Positions 16,428 to 25,884 of a DNA stretch of 64,000 bases are shown here, piece after piece (position 1 is the stretch's first letter; the number at the start of each line of letters is the position of its first letter). The DNA lies in assembly GCF_008973665.1 (NCBI RefSeq), contig NZ_WACP01000012.1:124001-188000 (forward strand), given 5' to 3'. The notes beneath the pieces were generated by a model, which was not told the origin of the DNA, searched no databases, and saw only the letters and a list, made by a program, of their open reading frames with translations. A program made the position numbers and the translations under genes. Source of the DNA: Paenibacillus tengchongensis (lineage in GTDB: Bacteria > Bacillota > Bacilli > Paenibacillales > Paenibacillaceae).

Positions 16428-17975
16428 CTAATGTTCGCTGTATTCCCCGGCCGGCTCGAAACGAACGGACAGTCCCACTTCAAACATCCGGTTCCACGGC
16501 ATGTAGCAGTCGGTAATCTCCACCCTTCCGCCTGTCCCGTCAATCCTCGCCGCCAGCTCCTGCCGCAGCCGCTGTTCGACCAGGCGCGAGACGCTTCCCC
16601 GTTGCCCGTCGAGCAAATATTTGCCGAAGCCCATTTCCTGGACCGGACCTTCGCTAAGCTCGCCGCGGACAACCGAGCAGTAGCACACATCTTCGGCATA
16701 CCGGAGGGCCAGGAAGTCCAAATGCTCCTGCGTCCGTCCGTAATGAAGATAGATCAGCGCTTGCGCAATGACGGTTCCCAGCGTATTAGAGCTTGTATTC
16801 CAGCCGGCATACCCCGCAAGGTCAAACAGCAGCCCCTTCTCGCGGAGCAGCTTCACCAGCTTCTGGTCACCGCCGTTGGCATAGCCGACATCCGCAACGG
16901 CAACCGGCATTCCCTGCTGCCTTATCATATAATTGCCGTATTCCACAAGCTCCATCAAGTTCCGGTACACATCGTAGCTATAAAAAGCATGCTGCTGCGA
17001 TACCGCTTCCGCCATCGTCTCTCCCGGTGTATTCAGGAGCAGCACGAGGTCCGCCTCCCTGGCGCTGGAGGCAATCAGCCCGCCTGCCGCGAGAATCTGA
17101 TACTTCAGTGTCTCATAGAAGAAACGATCCTCATACAGCGGAGTAACGAATGCTCCCTGCACCGAAGACAGCCGCGGATAAATCAGCGGTACGGTCCCTT
17201 TGGTTTTATTTATCATCCGCGCCAGAAGCGTGCAGCCCACTTCGTCTGCGCCGGGGTACATATACACCTTCAGCTCCAAATCAAGCTCTGTAATCCGCGC
17301 GCGGACCTTTTGCTGGTCTTTGGCGGTATGCCCGAAGGGTGCCGAGTCATCCTGCGGGAAAATCATAAACTCAATAATCCCGTCCTTCACCAGCTCCAGC
17401 ACCAGCTTGTTTGCTTCAATATTAATGCTGCGCCGGGAAAGATAATCCTCCAGAATGTCCTGCGGCAGGCGGGTGTCGATATCCTCAAGCTCCTGCAGTT
17501 CTTCAGCTGCCGCGTTGCCCAGCTCCCTGCGGTGGCCGATAAATCCTTTGCGGAAAATCTCCCTGCCCCAATCGGCGTAATAATCCGGCTCCTCGTCCGA
17601 GATGGAATACTGCGGACAGCGCATAATGAGCTGAAACGCATAAATAACCAGCTCCGGCTGCCGCGCTTTAAGTTCACGCAGCTTCTCCAGCCGTGCAGCA
17701 AGCTCCTCCAACTTCAGGCTGTGCAGTCTGGAAGGAATAATTCCGCCGTACAGCAATGTATCCAGAGCGACCACCGCCCCGTCCGCCCGGCTGCAGGCCT
17801 CTTCAAACCAGCTCCATAAGCCGTCCGTATCTCCGGGACGCTTCTTAAGTCCCATCAGCTGCACCGGAGGCCGCAGCACTTCAAACTCCGTTCCCTTGGC
17901 TAACAGGGGAGGAAATTCATAATTACAGGGCCGCTCATCGAGCGGCACAAAAGCGATAGTATACCGATTCGCCAT
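16428..17975 (-). CDS. DUF4127 family protein
   Basis: A protein of about 515 residues recognised as DUF4127 by its start (YTIAFVPLDERPCNYEFPPLLA), the GLKKRPGDTDGLWSW stretch and the later VADVGYANGGDQKLVKLLREK and GWNTSSNTLGTVIAQAL. No signal peptide or membrane segment is visible, so it is probably cytosolic. Biochemical function is not known to me. It lies between GH84 and nanE in the amino-sugar operon. The ATG at 17975 is preferred over 17981 for its better spacing from AAAGGAAGG. Confidence 0.85.
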   Translation of the reverse strand: MANRYTIAFVPLDERPCNYEFPPLLAKGTEFEVLRPPVQLMGLKKRPGDTDGLWSWFEEACSRADGAVVALDTLLYGGIIPSRLHSLKLEELAARLEKLRELKARQPELVIYAFQLIMRCPQYSISDEEPDYYADWGREIFRKGFIGHRRELGNAAAEELQELEDIDTRLPQDILEDYLSRRSINIEANKLVLELVKDGIIEFMIFPQDDSAPFGHTAKDQQKVRARITELDLELKVYMYPGADEVGCTLLARMINKTKGTVPLIYPRLSSVQGAFVTPLYEDRFFYETLKYQILAAGGLIASSAREADLVLLLNTPGETMAEAVSQQHAFYSYDVYRNLMELVEYGNYMIRQQGMPVAVADVGYANGGDQKLVKLLREKGLLFDLAGYAGWNTSSNTLGTVIAQALIYLHYGRTQEHLDFLALRYAEDVCYCSVVRGELSEGPVQEMGFGKYLLDGQRGSVSRLVEQRLRQELAARIDGTGGRVEITDCYMPWNRMFEVGLSVRFEPAGEYSEH

Positions 17976-18022
17976 CCTCATCCGCCTTCCTTTCTGTCAA
18001 GGCCCCTATCCATTCCAGCACC

Positions 18023-19744
18023 TCATAACTCCCCGTGTGTCATGGTCAGCCGGTATCCGCTCTTCCCTTCCAGGGCGGCAAGCCCCCAGGCTTCGGCTGC
18101 TCTCCAGGCCGGATCACTCCCCAGACGGACCGGGAATGCCCGGCAGGCTTCCGCCCGCCCGCGCAGCTCTTCATCCGCTCCGGGTCCGCCCGGGCCGGTT
18201 ACCTTCTCCCGTACGGCTCTCCACAGTGCCACATCGGCCAGTGCTCTTTGCAGCCATGGCTCCGCCTCTTCCCTGAACTTCGGATTGTCCAGCTCAAGCA
18301 GCCGGGAAGCCGAATGCTCCAGACGGTCGAAATATACATCCAGCTGTGGGATATCCTTGCTGTTCACAGCCTCTTTCAGTTCCTCATATCCTCCGGTGTA
18401 AAGGCGGCTGTTCAGATTCTGGCGGCAGAAGAACATCATCTCCTCCTCCAGTTCCCCGGCAAATTCCCGGACCGACAGCTCCCAGGAGAGCTCGGGCATA
18501 TAACGTTCACTGTTCCACATATAGTGGGCCATGGTATTCAGTGTAATCTTTGAGCATTCCCATTGATTCATCGGATTGGCGACAACGGCCTGGTGTCCTG
18601 TCCGGCCAAGCTGCGAATAACGTCCGCGTACCGGGTCCAGAAACAGCCGGTCATGGTCACAGTCGTTCACCGGGATGTTGTCCCATAGCCATAAGTCATG
18701 TCCGTAATAACCACTGTTATCCTGGGCATGCCTGCTTCCGATCTGCGGAGCAAACACGAAATAGCCGGTCCAGAACACTTTGATCTCCGCATGCAGCTTC
18801 CCGCGGATGTCCCGCTTATACTCGGTATCCCAGTAGGACCAATATTCCGAAGGACACATCGCGAGGGTAGCCCCCTGCATCTGACTGCTTAGATAGTCAT
18901 GAACACGGTTGGCTACAAAGGCATGGGCAAGACCGGACCGCTCCAGGTAATGCAGGTTGTCTCCGGTCAGCACATAATCAATATCATCCATCAGCAGCGC
19001 AAAATGCCGGACACCGATGGAGATCATCGCCGCAAGCTTCGCCTCCAGGCTGGCAAAATCGGATTCACTGCGAAACTGCAGATCATTCCCGGGGCTGATG
19101 CAATAATAGAAGTCCACCAGATGCTTATCGCATTCCTGCTTCAGCTCAGCGATCCTGGCGAAGATCTCTTCCGGATAGGGCTCACGCCACAGTTCACGGT
19201 GATACGGATCATCCTTGGGTGCATACATAAAAGCATTCATCCGGTGTGCCGCCATATAGCGGACGGAATCCATCCGGTCTTCAAAGCTCCATGGGGTGCC
19301 GTAGAAGCCCTCGATAATGCCGCGGACCGGAAAAGACGGCTCATCGTGAACCGCAGCCACCGGCAGACGGCACTTGCCGTCTTCGATTCTGAGCAGCCGG
19401 TGCAGCGCGTCCATCCCGTAGCGCAGCCCTCTTTTACCTGAAGCAGCTATGGTAATCTTCGCTTCCTTATCAATATCCAGACGGTAGCCGTCCGCCTTAA
19501 GCGTGCCCTCATATTCAAGCAGCAAAGCGGCATTGCCCCGCTCCGTTGTCTCTACTCCCGGACCCGGCGGTTCTATAATCACGATAGGCCCGTCTGCTGG
19601 CAGATGCCCTTCGTAGTTCTGGTTCATGGCGAACCGGGAGGACAGCTCGCATCTCAGCTGCGCCCCTTCCAGCACCAGCTCCTCGCCCTGGTCGTAATAA
19701 TCCCGAAAGTAATACTGCCGTTCCCGCGGTGACAGCGTCATCAT
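18023..19744 (-). CDS. GH84 beta-N-acetylglucosaminidase (O-GlcNAcase/hyaluronidase-like)
   Basis: Glycoside hydrolase of 573 residues. An N-terminal hexosaminidase-like alpha/beta domain at about 1-135 is followed by the GH84 barrel with RGIIEGFYGTPWSFEDRMD and the paired catalytic aspartates in HFALLMDDIDYVL. YCISPGNDL and FWTGYFVF lie between and after. The family releases terminal beta-linked GlcNAc by substrate assistance. There is no signal peptide, which implies that a GlcNAc-containing disaccharide or glycoside is imported whole and cut inside the cell. The gene is 12 bp from the permease gene in the same operon. Confidence 0.9.
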   Translation of the reverse strand: MMTLSPRERQYYFRDYYDQGEELVLEGAQLRCELSSRFAMNQNYEGHLPADGPIVIIEPPGPGVETTERGNAALLLEYEGTLKADGYRLDIDKEAKITIAASGKRGLRYGMDALHRLLRIEDGKCRLPVAAVHDEPSFPVRGIIEGFYGTPWSFEDRMDSVRYMAAHRMNAFMYAPKDDPYHRELWREPYPEEIFARIAELKQECDKHLVDFYYCISPGNDLQFRSESDFASLEAKLAAMISIGVRHFALLMDDIDYVLTGDNLHYLERSGLAHAFVANRVHDYLSSQMQGATLAMCPSEYWSYWDTEYKRDIRGKLHAEIKVFWTGYFVFAPQIGSRHAQDNSGYYGHDLWLWDNIPVNDCDHDRLFLDPVRGRYSQLGRTGHQAVVANPMNQWECSKITLNTMAHYMWNSERYMPELSWELSVREFAGELEEEMMFFCRQNLNSRLYTGGYEELKEAVNSKDIPQLDVYFDRLEHSASRLLELDNPKFREEAEPWLQRALADVALWRAVREKVTGPGGPGADEELRGRAEACRAFPVRLGSDPAWRAAEAWGLAALEGKSGYRLTMTHGEL

Positions 19745-19756
19745 TCCAGCCTCCTC

Positions 19757-20605
19757 TTAACCTTTAATCGCACCTGCAATGCCTTCCATGTAGTACCGCT
19801 GCGTAAACAGGAAGACAAGAATAATCGGGGTAACCGAAATCATGGTTCCGGCGGCAATCCAGCCGAAGTTGTACGAGAACTGGCCGTTCAGATACGTCAG
19901 CGCGGCGGCCAGCGGATATTTGGTGGGGTCCTCCAGGATGACGATAGGCCACAGGAAGTTATTCCAGAACGCCATAACCTCCAGCAGCACAATCACCGCA
20001 ATCCCCGGTTTGACCAGAGGCAGGACCAGCTGCCAGAAAATGCGGAACTCCGAAGCGCCGTCCATCTTCCCGGAATCCCGGATATCCGAAGGAACACCCA
20101 GAAAGGTCTGCCGCATCAGGAAAATATTGAACACCGACACCGCCGCCGGAAGCACGACGCCCAGATAGGAATTGCCCAGATGAAAGGCCTGGATGGTCAG
20201 GTAATGGACAATCATCGCCGTCGAAGAAGGAATAATCATGGTCGCGACCAGCAGGGAAAAGACGAGGCCCCTGCCTTTGAACTGAAAGACCGCCAGCGGA
20301 TAGGCCGTCATGCTTGCCAGCAGGACATTAAAGACCACGCCAAGTGCGGCGATAATGACTGTATTCGTTATATAGCGCGGAAAGGACATGAACTGCCAGA
20401 CCTGCACGTAGTTATCGAAGTCAATGAAGGTGGGCAGAATGGCCGGCGGATTGGAGAACACATTTCGGCCGGGCATCAGCGACACGCTAAGCAGCCAGAG
20501 AAAGGGGCCCATCATGAATACAGCCAGCACAATCAGCAGCAGGTAAGTGACCGTATACCGGGCACCTTTTTTCAAAGGCTTAAAGGATCCGCTCATGGTA
20601 CTCAA
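19757..20605 (-). CDS. carbohydrate ABC transporter permease (MalG-like)
   Basis: Inner-membrane component of a CUT1-type sugar importer, 282 residues with six predicted helices (TYLLLIVLAVFMMGPFLWLLSVSL is the first). The cytoplasmic EAA-type loop reads DSGKMDGASEFRIFWQLVLPLVKPG. A TTG start at 20605, spaced by 8 nt from GGGGTG, overlaps the stop of the upstream permease gene; an in-frame ATG lies 9 bp on. No ATPase gene occurs in the operon, so a shared MsmX-type ATPase is expected. Confidence 0.93.
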   Translation of the reverse strand: MSTMSGSFKPLKKGARYTVTYLLLIVLAVFMMGPFLWLLSVSLMPGRNVFSNPPAILPTFIDFDNYVQVWQFMSFPRYITNTVIIAALGVVFNVLLASMTAYPLAVFQFKGRGLVFSLLVATMIIPSSTAMIVHYLTIQAFHLGNSYLGVVLPAAVSVFNIFLMRQTFLGVPSDIRDSGKMDGASEFRIFWQLVLPLVKPGIAVIVLLEVMAFWNNFLWPIVILEDPTKYPLAAALTYLNGQFSYNFGWIAAGTMISVTPIILVFLFTQRYYMEGIAGAIKG

Positions 20606-21483
20606 TAGGAATTCACCCCGCCTTTCCGGTTAAAGCGGAACACCAGGACGCTAAGCGCTCCAATAATCACACTGACAATCAGACCGAGCGCCGAGGCATA
20701 ACCGAAGTTGAACTGCTCCAGCCCTTTTTGAAAAATATACACGCTTGAGGTCAGCGTCGAGGTCCCCGGTCCGCCCTTGGTCAGGATGTATACCTCATCG
20801 AACACCCGGACTGCCCCCATGATCGAAATCAGCGTACAGAACAGGATGTGCGGGCGCAGCAGCGGAATCGTCACATGCCAGATGAGCTTCATCGAACTGG
20901 CCCCGTCCACTCTGCCGGCTTCATATAAATCCGCGGGAATGCCCTGAAGACCTGCCAGGTAGAGCATCATGTAATAACCGAGGCCCTTCCACATGGTGAT
21001 GAACATCAGAACATACAGCGCAGTGCTGCTGCTCGACAGCCAGGAGACCTGCTCACTGATGATTCCGGTCTGGATCAGCAGATAATTAACGACGCCGTTA
21101 TGGCCCAGCAGCCAGCTCCAGATGAGCGCCACCGCTACCATCGAAGTGACAACCGGAATATAGTACGCCGCCCTGAACATCTTCACACCCGGAATACGGC
21201 TGTTGACCAGAATAGCCATCAGGATGGACACGATCTGGATAACCGGAACAATAAGGACGTAGACCAGTGAATTCCATAAGGAAATGGTAAAATTCTTATC
21301 CTGAAAAGCTCTGGTGAAATTGTCAAACCCGACATAATGGGTCTCGGCGATGACCGAGTAATCGGTTAATGAAAGCGGAATCCCATAGAGGATCGGCCAA
21401 AAGGTAAAAATGGCAAGAAACAAAAGGCCCGGCGTCATAAACGCCCAAGCGCTGAAAGATTCCGAACGCAACCAGCTCTTCAT
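20602..21483 (-). CDS. carbohydrate ABC transporter permease (MalF-like)
   Basis: Inner-membrane permease partner of about 293 residues. It has an N-terminal helix (FMTPGLLFLAIFTFWPILYGIPLSL), further helices, and the EAA-type loop EAGRVDGASSMKLIWHVTIPLLRPH. The ATG at 21483 is chosen for the GGGAGGGAGG site just upstream; the frame extends to 21507. It lies between the binding-protein gene and the second permease gene. Confidence 0.93.
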   Translation of the reverse strand: MKSWLRSESFSAWAFMTPGLLFLAIFTFWPILYGIPLSLTDYSVIAETHYVGFDNFTRAFQDKNFTISLWNSLVYVLIVPVIQIVSILMAILVNSRIPGVKMFRAAYYIPVVTSMVAVALIWSWLLGHNGVVNYLLIQTGIISEQVSWLSSSSTALYVLMFITMWKGLGYYMMLYLAGLQGIPADLYEAGRVDGASSMKLIWHVTIPLLRPHILFCTLISIMGAVRVFDEVYILTKGGPGTSTLTSSVYIFQKGLEQFNFGYASALGLIVSVIIGALSVLVFRFNRKGGVNSY

Positions 21484-21554
21484 TCGATATTCCTCCCTCC
21501 CCGTCACTGCAACCTGTTAAGGGGAGGGCAGTGCCTCCCCGATCTGTAAGCGGC

Positions 21555-22871
21555 TTACGAAGCCTGAGCAATGATTCCGTTCACTTCCTTCTCCACCGCA
21601 TCCAGCGTTTGCTTGATATCGGCTCCGTTCAGCAGAATCTCCTGAAGACCGCGGGCGAGTGCGGAGTTAATATCGGATGCACTGGGAACGCCGACCATAT
21701 AGTCAGTTGCCTTGTCCAAGCTCTGGGAAGAGACCACCTTGGCTTCCGCTTCAAGCGAGCCGTCGGATTCTGTAAAGAACGGGTCTGTGATGGAGGCCTT
21801 GGTCGACGGCAGCGTATTGGCTACCTTGGAGAATGCCGTTTGATTGTCTGCGCTCGTTATAAATGCCGCAAACTCCACGGCCTGCTCCGGATTCTTCGAC
21901 TTCGCAGGCACTACCACATTCATGGAGTTGGAGAGGCGGAGGCCCGCCTTGCCAGTAGGCAGCGGAACCGCAATCGTGTTCGCATAAACTTCCGGTGCCG
22001 AGGTCTTGATAAAGTTGATAAAGGTAGGACCTGATAACTGGAAGGCTACCTGCTCACCGGAGAAATATTGGATTTGCTTCGTGAAATCCGCATCTTCCTT
22101 CAGCACCACGCCTTCTTCCATCAGACTGCGCATATTCGAGATCATGGCCTCGGCTTCAGGCGTATTAAAGGCCGCAGCCGTCTTGTCTTCATTCAGGATG
22201 GAGATTCCGTCTATCGGGAACAGCTTGGAAACGAGCTGCTGCGCGTAACCGGCGGCTCCGGTCTTCTCATGAATCTGGCGCGCCCACTCCGTCAGCTCAT
22301 CGCGGGTTTGCGGCGGATTGGCCGGATCGAGGCCGGCTTCTTCCACCAGCTTTTTGTTCATGAACAGAACCTCCGTACCTGTATACCATGGCAGCGCATA
22401 GGCTTTGCCGTCCAATACGGTTGAGTTGTAGATGCCGTCAAAATAAGCACCCGCCTGTTCGGCTGTAAGGTAATCCGAAAGATTCAGCAGGGCGCCTTTG
22501 CTGCCCAGTTGGCTCGCGAATTCAGTGTTCAGGTTGACCACATCGGGGCTGTTGCCGCTGGCTGTACTCGTCAGCAGGCGCTGTGAGATGGCATCGTACG
22601 GGTAGTCTTTCCATTCCACAGTCACGCCGGGGTGGCTTTCCTCATATTTCGCAATGAGATCATTGAAATAATCATTAAAGGTCGGCTGGAGGGCAATGGT
22701 CCAAAACTCCAGGGTAACAGGTTCCGCCTTGGGTGCTTCGCTCTGTCCGGCAGAAGGCTCGGCTCCATTCGCAGAGCTGGCCGGTGCCGGTGAATTGCCG
22801 TTTCCTCCACAGCCGGCCAGCAGCATTACAGCCAGCAATGACAGAATAAAGCCCGTTCTGTTTGTTCTCAT
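21555..22871 (-). CDS. extracellular sugar-binding lipoprotein
   Basis: Lipid-anchored solute-binding protein of a CUT1 ABC importer, 438 residues. The signal peptide ends in the lipobox LLAGC, followed by a Gly/Ser/Ala/Glu-rich tether of about 35 residues and the binding domain (VTLEFWTIALQPTFNDYFNDL). It is the first gene of the nine-gene amino-sugar operon, so its ligand is probably a GlcNAc- or ManNAc-containing sugar, inferred from GH84, NanE and the ROK kinase downstream. Confidence 0.93.
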   Translation of the reverse strand: MRTNRTGFILSLLAVMLLAGCGGNGNSPAPASSANGAEPSAGQSEAPKAEPVTLEFWTIALQPTFNDYFNDLIAKYEESHPGVTVEWKDYPYDAISQRLLTSTASGNSPDVVNLNTEFASQLGSKGALLNLSDYLTAEQAGAYFDGIYNSTVLDGKAYALPWYTGTEVLFMNKKLVEEAGLDPANPPQTRDELTEWARQIHEKTGAAGYAQQLVSKLFPIDGISILNEDKTAAAFNTPEAEAMISNMRSLMEEGVVLKEDADFTKQIQYFSGEQVAFQLSGPTFINFIKTSAPEVYANTIAVPLPTGKAGLRLSNSMNVVVPAKSKNPEQAVEFAAFITSADNQTAFSKVANTLPSTKASITDPFFTESDGSLEAEAKVVSSQSLDKATDYMVGVPSASDINSALARGLQEILLNGADIKQTLDAVEKEVNGIIAQAS

Positions 22872-23080
22872 TCAAAATCCCCCTTAATAGTGGTGTAAGA
22901 CGAGAGCCTGTACGCATTCATGTCACATTTCTTCACTTCGCCCTCTCTTTCTTAGGAGTATAGCAGATCATTCCAAAATAATGAAGTATTTTTTCATAAA
23001 AATAAAATAAAAAGAAATAATCTTTCTTTTTTTTGTGTAAGCGTTTCATAATATGATAAAATCAGCATTATGACAAAAAA
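22872..23080 (-). promoter_or_regulatory. promoter region of the amino-sugar operon
   Basis: AT-rich leader upstream of the binding-protein gene. A -10-like TATACT lies at 22962-22957 on the minus strand, with a weak TTCATT 17 bp upstream. A sequence at 23036-23049 resembles a CcpA cre box with a one-base deletion (minus strand TGAAACGCTTACA), which would fit catabolite control. Both assignments are tentative. Confidence 0.4.
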
Positions 23081-23106
23081 ACCTGTCCGCAAGGTTGCGG
23101 ACAGGT
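23081..23106 (-). terminator. intrinsic terminator after rdgB
   Basis: An 11-bp perfect stem (ACCTGTCCGCA / TGCGGACAGGT) with loop AGGT, followed on the minus strand by TTTTTTG. It ends the gerM-rph-rdgB transcription unit, about 155 bp after the rdgB stop. Confidence 0.85.
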
Positions 23107-23260
23107 TGCTTCTTCCTCACTATGGTTTTTGAAAAACCGGCGAGTAATGGATTGATCCCATCAAGGGTTAAATCCATTGCAAGCTGGAAAACAGGGTTCA
23201 TCATGTAACTTTATGTTACATAGCGGAACATAGCATGTGTCAGCTCGCCACCTGCAGCCC

Positions 23261-23890
23261 TTATTGGCGCGAAGCCGCCAGCTTCTCCGTCAGCAGCCGC
23301 AGCGCCCGGCCGCGATGGCTGATACCCTGCTTCTCTTCAAGCGTCAGCTCAGCCATCGTCTTCCCGAACTCCGGCAAATAAAACAGCGGGTCGTAGCCGA
23401 AGCCTCCTCCGCCTGCAGGCTCGGAGGTGATCCAGCCTTCGACGGACCCTTCGGCGGTAAGTTCCCGCCCGTCCGCAGGGTCATACAGCGACAGCGCACA
23501 GACGAACCGGGCCGGGCTGAGCAGCGGCTGGTCGGTATCCTCGCCCTGCTTCAGCCCCTCCAGCTCGCCCAGGAGCTTCAAATTATTAGCCTCGTCATTT
23601 GCGTCTTCTCCGGCATAGCGTGCAGAGTAGACCCCGGGTCTGCCGTCCAGCGCATCCACACACAGCCCGGAATCGTCCGCCAGCACCGGCAGCCTGAGCG
23701 CATCGCCGACGGCCTTGGACTTCTTCAGCGCATTCTCGGCGAAGGTTGCACCGTCCTCCACTACGTCCGGCAGCTGCGGGTAGTCGAACATGCTGCGGAC
23801 CGTCAATCCCAGCGGGGCAAAAGCATGCTCAAACTCACGCACCTTGCCTTTGTTCTTGGTCGCCAAAATGAGGATTGCGTTACCGCTCAT
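23261..23890 (-). CDS. rdgB: XTP/dITP diphosphatase
   Basis: House-cleaning nucleotide pyrophosphatase of the Ham1/RdgB family, 209 residues. It hydrolyses XTP, dITP and ITP to monophosphates and keeps deaminated purines out of nucleic acids. The N-terminal nucleotide motif reads ILATKNKGKVREFE, and LADDSGLCVDALDGRPGVYSARYAG and GGFGYDPLFYLPEFGKTMAEL follow. The start codon lies 1-2 bp from the rph stop, so the two are co-translated, the same order as in Bacillus. Confidence 0.95.
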   Translation of the reverse strand: MSGNAILILATKNKGKVREFEHAFAPLGLTVRSMFDYPQLPDVVEDGATFAENALKKSKAVGDALRLPVLADDSGLCVDALDGRPGVYSARYAGEDANDEANNLKLLGELEGLKQGEDTDQPLLSPARFVCALSLYDPADGRELTAEGSVEGWITSEPAGGGGFGYDPLFYLPEFGKTMAELTLEEKQGISHRGRALRLLTEKLAASRQ

Positions 23891-23891
23891 C

Positions 23892-24650
23892 CTACACCTC
23901 CTGGCCCGGCTGGCCCGCAGGAATCTTGAGGGCGATGGGCCCGAGCGCTTCCTGCTGCGCAGCGATCAGCTCCTGGATTCCCTTCTCGCCAAGCCCTAGC
24001 AGCTGATCCAGTTCCTGGCGGGTGAATGGCCGCTCTTCGCCGGTGCCCTGCAGCTCTACAAAAGCGCCGCCGCCCGTCATCACGACATTCATGTCGACCT
24101 GGGCTTTGGAATCCTCCTCATAATTGAGGTCCAGCAGCGCCTTGTCGCCGACGATGCCGACACTGACCGCAGCCAGATAATCGGTGATCGGAAATACGGC
24201 CAGCTTGTGCTGCAGCGCGATTTTGTTAATGGCAAAAGCCATAGCGACAAAAGCGCCCGTAATCGAAGCCGTCCGCGTCCCCCCATCGGCCTGAATGACA
24301 TCGCAGTCCAGCGTAATGCTGCGTTCACCAAGCGCCTGCAGGTTCACTACGGAACGGAGCGCCCGGCCAATCAACCGCTGGATCTCCATGGTGCGTCCGG
24401 TCAGCTTGCCGCGCGCGGCTTCCCGCTGGTTGCGCGCCTGCGTTGCCCGGGGCAGCATCGAATACTCGGCAGTGACCCAGCCTTTGCCTTGCCCTTTGAG
24501 GAACGGAGGTACCTTCTCATCCACCGTCGCCGTGCAGATCACCTTGGTATCTCCCATTTCAATGATTACGGAGCCTTCCGCGTATTTGTTCGTCTGTGTC
24601 GTTATGGTGAGCGGCCGGAGCTGGTCGTCTTGTCGTCCGTTTGATCTCAT
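23892..24650 (-). CDS. rph: ribonuclease PH
   Basis: Phosphorolytic 3'-5' exoribonuclease that trims tRNA 3' ends, about 252 residues. Signature stretches are KYAEGSVIIEMGDTKVICTATVDEKVPPFLKG, GWVTAEYSMLPRATQARNQRE, and TLDCDVIQADGGTRTASITGAFVA. The ATG at 24650 is preferred because AGGAGG lies 8 nt upstream; a TTG lies one codon earlier. The gene is between gerM and rdgB. Confidence 0.95.
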   Translation of the reverse strand: MRSNGRQDDQLRPLTITTQTNKYAEGSVIIEMGDTKVICTATVDEKVPPFLKGQGKGWVTAEYSMLPRATQARNQREAARGKLTGRTMEIQRLIGRALRSVVNLQALGERSITLDCDVIQADGGTRTASITGAFVAMAFAINKIALQHKLAVFPITDYLAAVSVGIVGDKALLDLNYEEDSKAQVDMNVVMTGGGAFVELQGTGEERPFTRQELDQLLGLGEKGIQELIAAQQEALGPIALKIPAGQPGQEV

Positions 24651-24747
24651 CAAGTTAGCCTCCTACATCAGTAGCAATTGGTATGGTTTGGACCTTCATT
24701 CTACCAAAGAGGAGCCATAAAAGCATCTTTTCGTCCGGAAAGCGCCG

Positions 24748-25884
24748 CTACAGCGCCAGCTCGTTCACATAATCCGGCGCGGACACCGGCTGGCCGTAAT
24801 TGACATTATTCGTACCGGTAACGGTATCCTTGCCGTTAAGGCGGATTTGTACCGGGGCATCCCCGGCATTCTGCGCAACCGTCAGCACGACGGACTCCAG
24901 CATTTCCTCAGGCACATCCGAGCCGTCTGCAAACATATCGTCCGTCAGCGAGACGGTGACCACGCCGTTCTGGCCGGCTTCCACTCCCGTGAGCTCCGTT
25001 CCCCCCGTCATGACCATTTCCAGCCCCTGCTGCGGCGTCGGGCCGGCGATCAGCTCATTCAGTGCAGCTTCTACCGGCTCTTGTCCGGCGGGTACAAACC
25101 GTGTAACCGGAACATAATATTGTTGAGTGCCATCGGGTGTAGCAGCGCTGAAATAGACGGTTACCGCGCTGGAATTCATCAGCAGCGAGCCTACCTTCGG
25201 CAGATTGATGCCGAAGCTGCGCGTGAGCGGCCGGTCCAGCGGAGTGCCCAGCAGCGGCATTTCGGTCAGCTTCTTGCCGTCCACCCAAAGCTGGACGCCC
25301 TGAATATCATTCAGTCCGGTCAGCGTCCAGGTTACAGCTTCAAGGATTTTCCGTTCATCGGCCGGATCGTAGTCGTTAAAAGCCGAGTTAAATTCCACTA
25401 CGGCGATACGATCCTTATCCACAGAGACCGTCTTCACTTCGGTTCCGGCAGGAAGCACGCCCTTGAAGCCTTCCGGCAGCGCCGCCGCGTATTCTCCCTT
25501 GCTGACAAGCGCTGTCAGCGAGGATTCCAGCAGCGAAGCTTCACCGCCGCCTGCCAGGCTGACCGACACCGGAGCCAGCAGGCCGTTGCCGTCTTCCAGG
25601 AAGACGGTGGTCCGGTCCCCGGCGGCCCGCGCCGCGCCGCCCGTCTCTGCGGCCACCCCGCTGTCTGCGGTATTCACGGTCTCCTCGCCGGATATCGGCG
25701 CAAATACGCCGGTATCCAGCGTGGTTTCTCCGCTGATCTGAAGCATTTGCGCTTCGACCTCTTCCGGCGGCGGATCCACGGCGGCTGACTCCGAGCCGAA
25801 CAGGCCGCAGCCGGAAAGCGCCAGCGGAACCGCCAGCAGGCATGCCGCGGACAAGCCGCGAACCGTATGTTTAGGTTTCATCAT
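24748..25884 (-). CDS. gerM: GerM-type sporulation lipoprotein
   Basis: Predicted lipoprotein of 378 residues with lipobox LSGC near residue 26. Two GerMN-like domains are seen, one around 95-215 (VSVDKDRIAVVEFNSAFND) and one around 240-355 (VYFSAATPDGTQQYYVPVTRFVP). In Bacillus, GerM acts in the developing spore envelope and in germination. The gene order gerM-rph-rdgB supports the call. A tandem ATG pair makes the exact start uncertain by one codon. Confidence 0.88.
   Translation of the reverse strand: MMKPKHTVRGLSAACLLAVPLALSGCGLFGSESAAVDPPPEEVEAQMLQISGETTLDTGVFAPISGEETVNTADSGVAAETGGAARAAGDRTTVFLEDGNGLLAPVSVSLAGGGEASLLESSLTALVSKGEYAAALPEGFKGVLPAGTEVKTVSVDKDRIAVVEFNSAFNDYDPADERKILEAVTWTLTGLNDIQGVQLWVDGKKLTEMPLLGTPLDRPLTRSFGINLPKVGSLLMNSSAVTVYFSAATPDGTQQYYVPVTRFVPAGQEPVEAALNELIAGPTPQQGLEMVMTGGTELTGVEAGQNGVVTVSLTDDMFADGSDVPEEMLESVVLTVAQNAGDAPVQIRLNGKDTVTGTNNVNYGQPVSAPDYVNELAL

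Noticed and set aside
16391..16699. N-terminal extension of NanE
   Set aside because: The extra 103 residues overlap the DUF4127 gene and are low-complexity; family proteins begin near the ATG at 16390.
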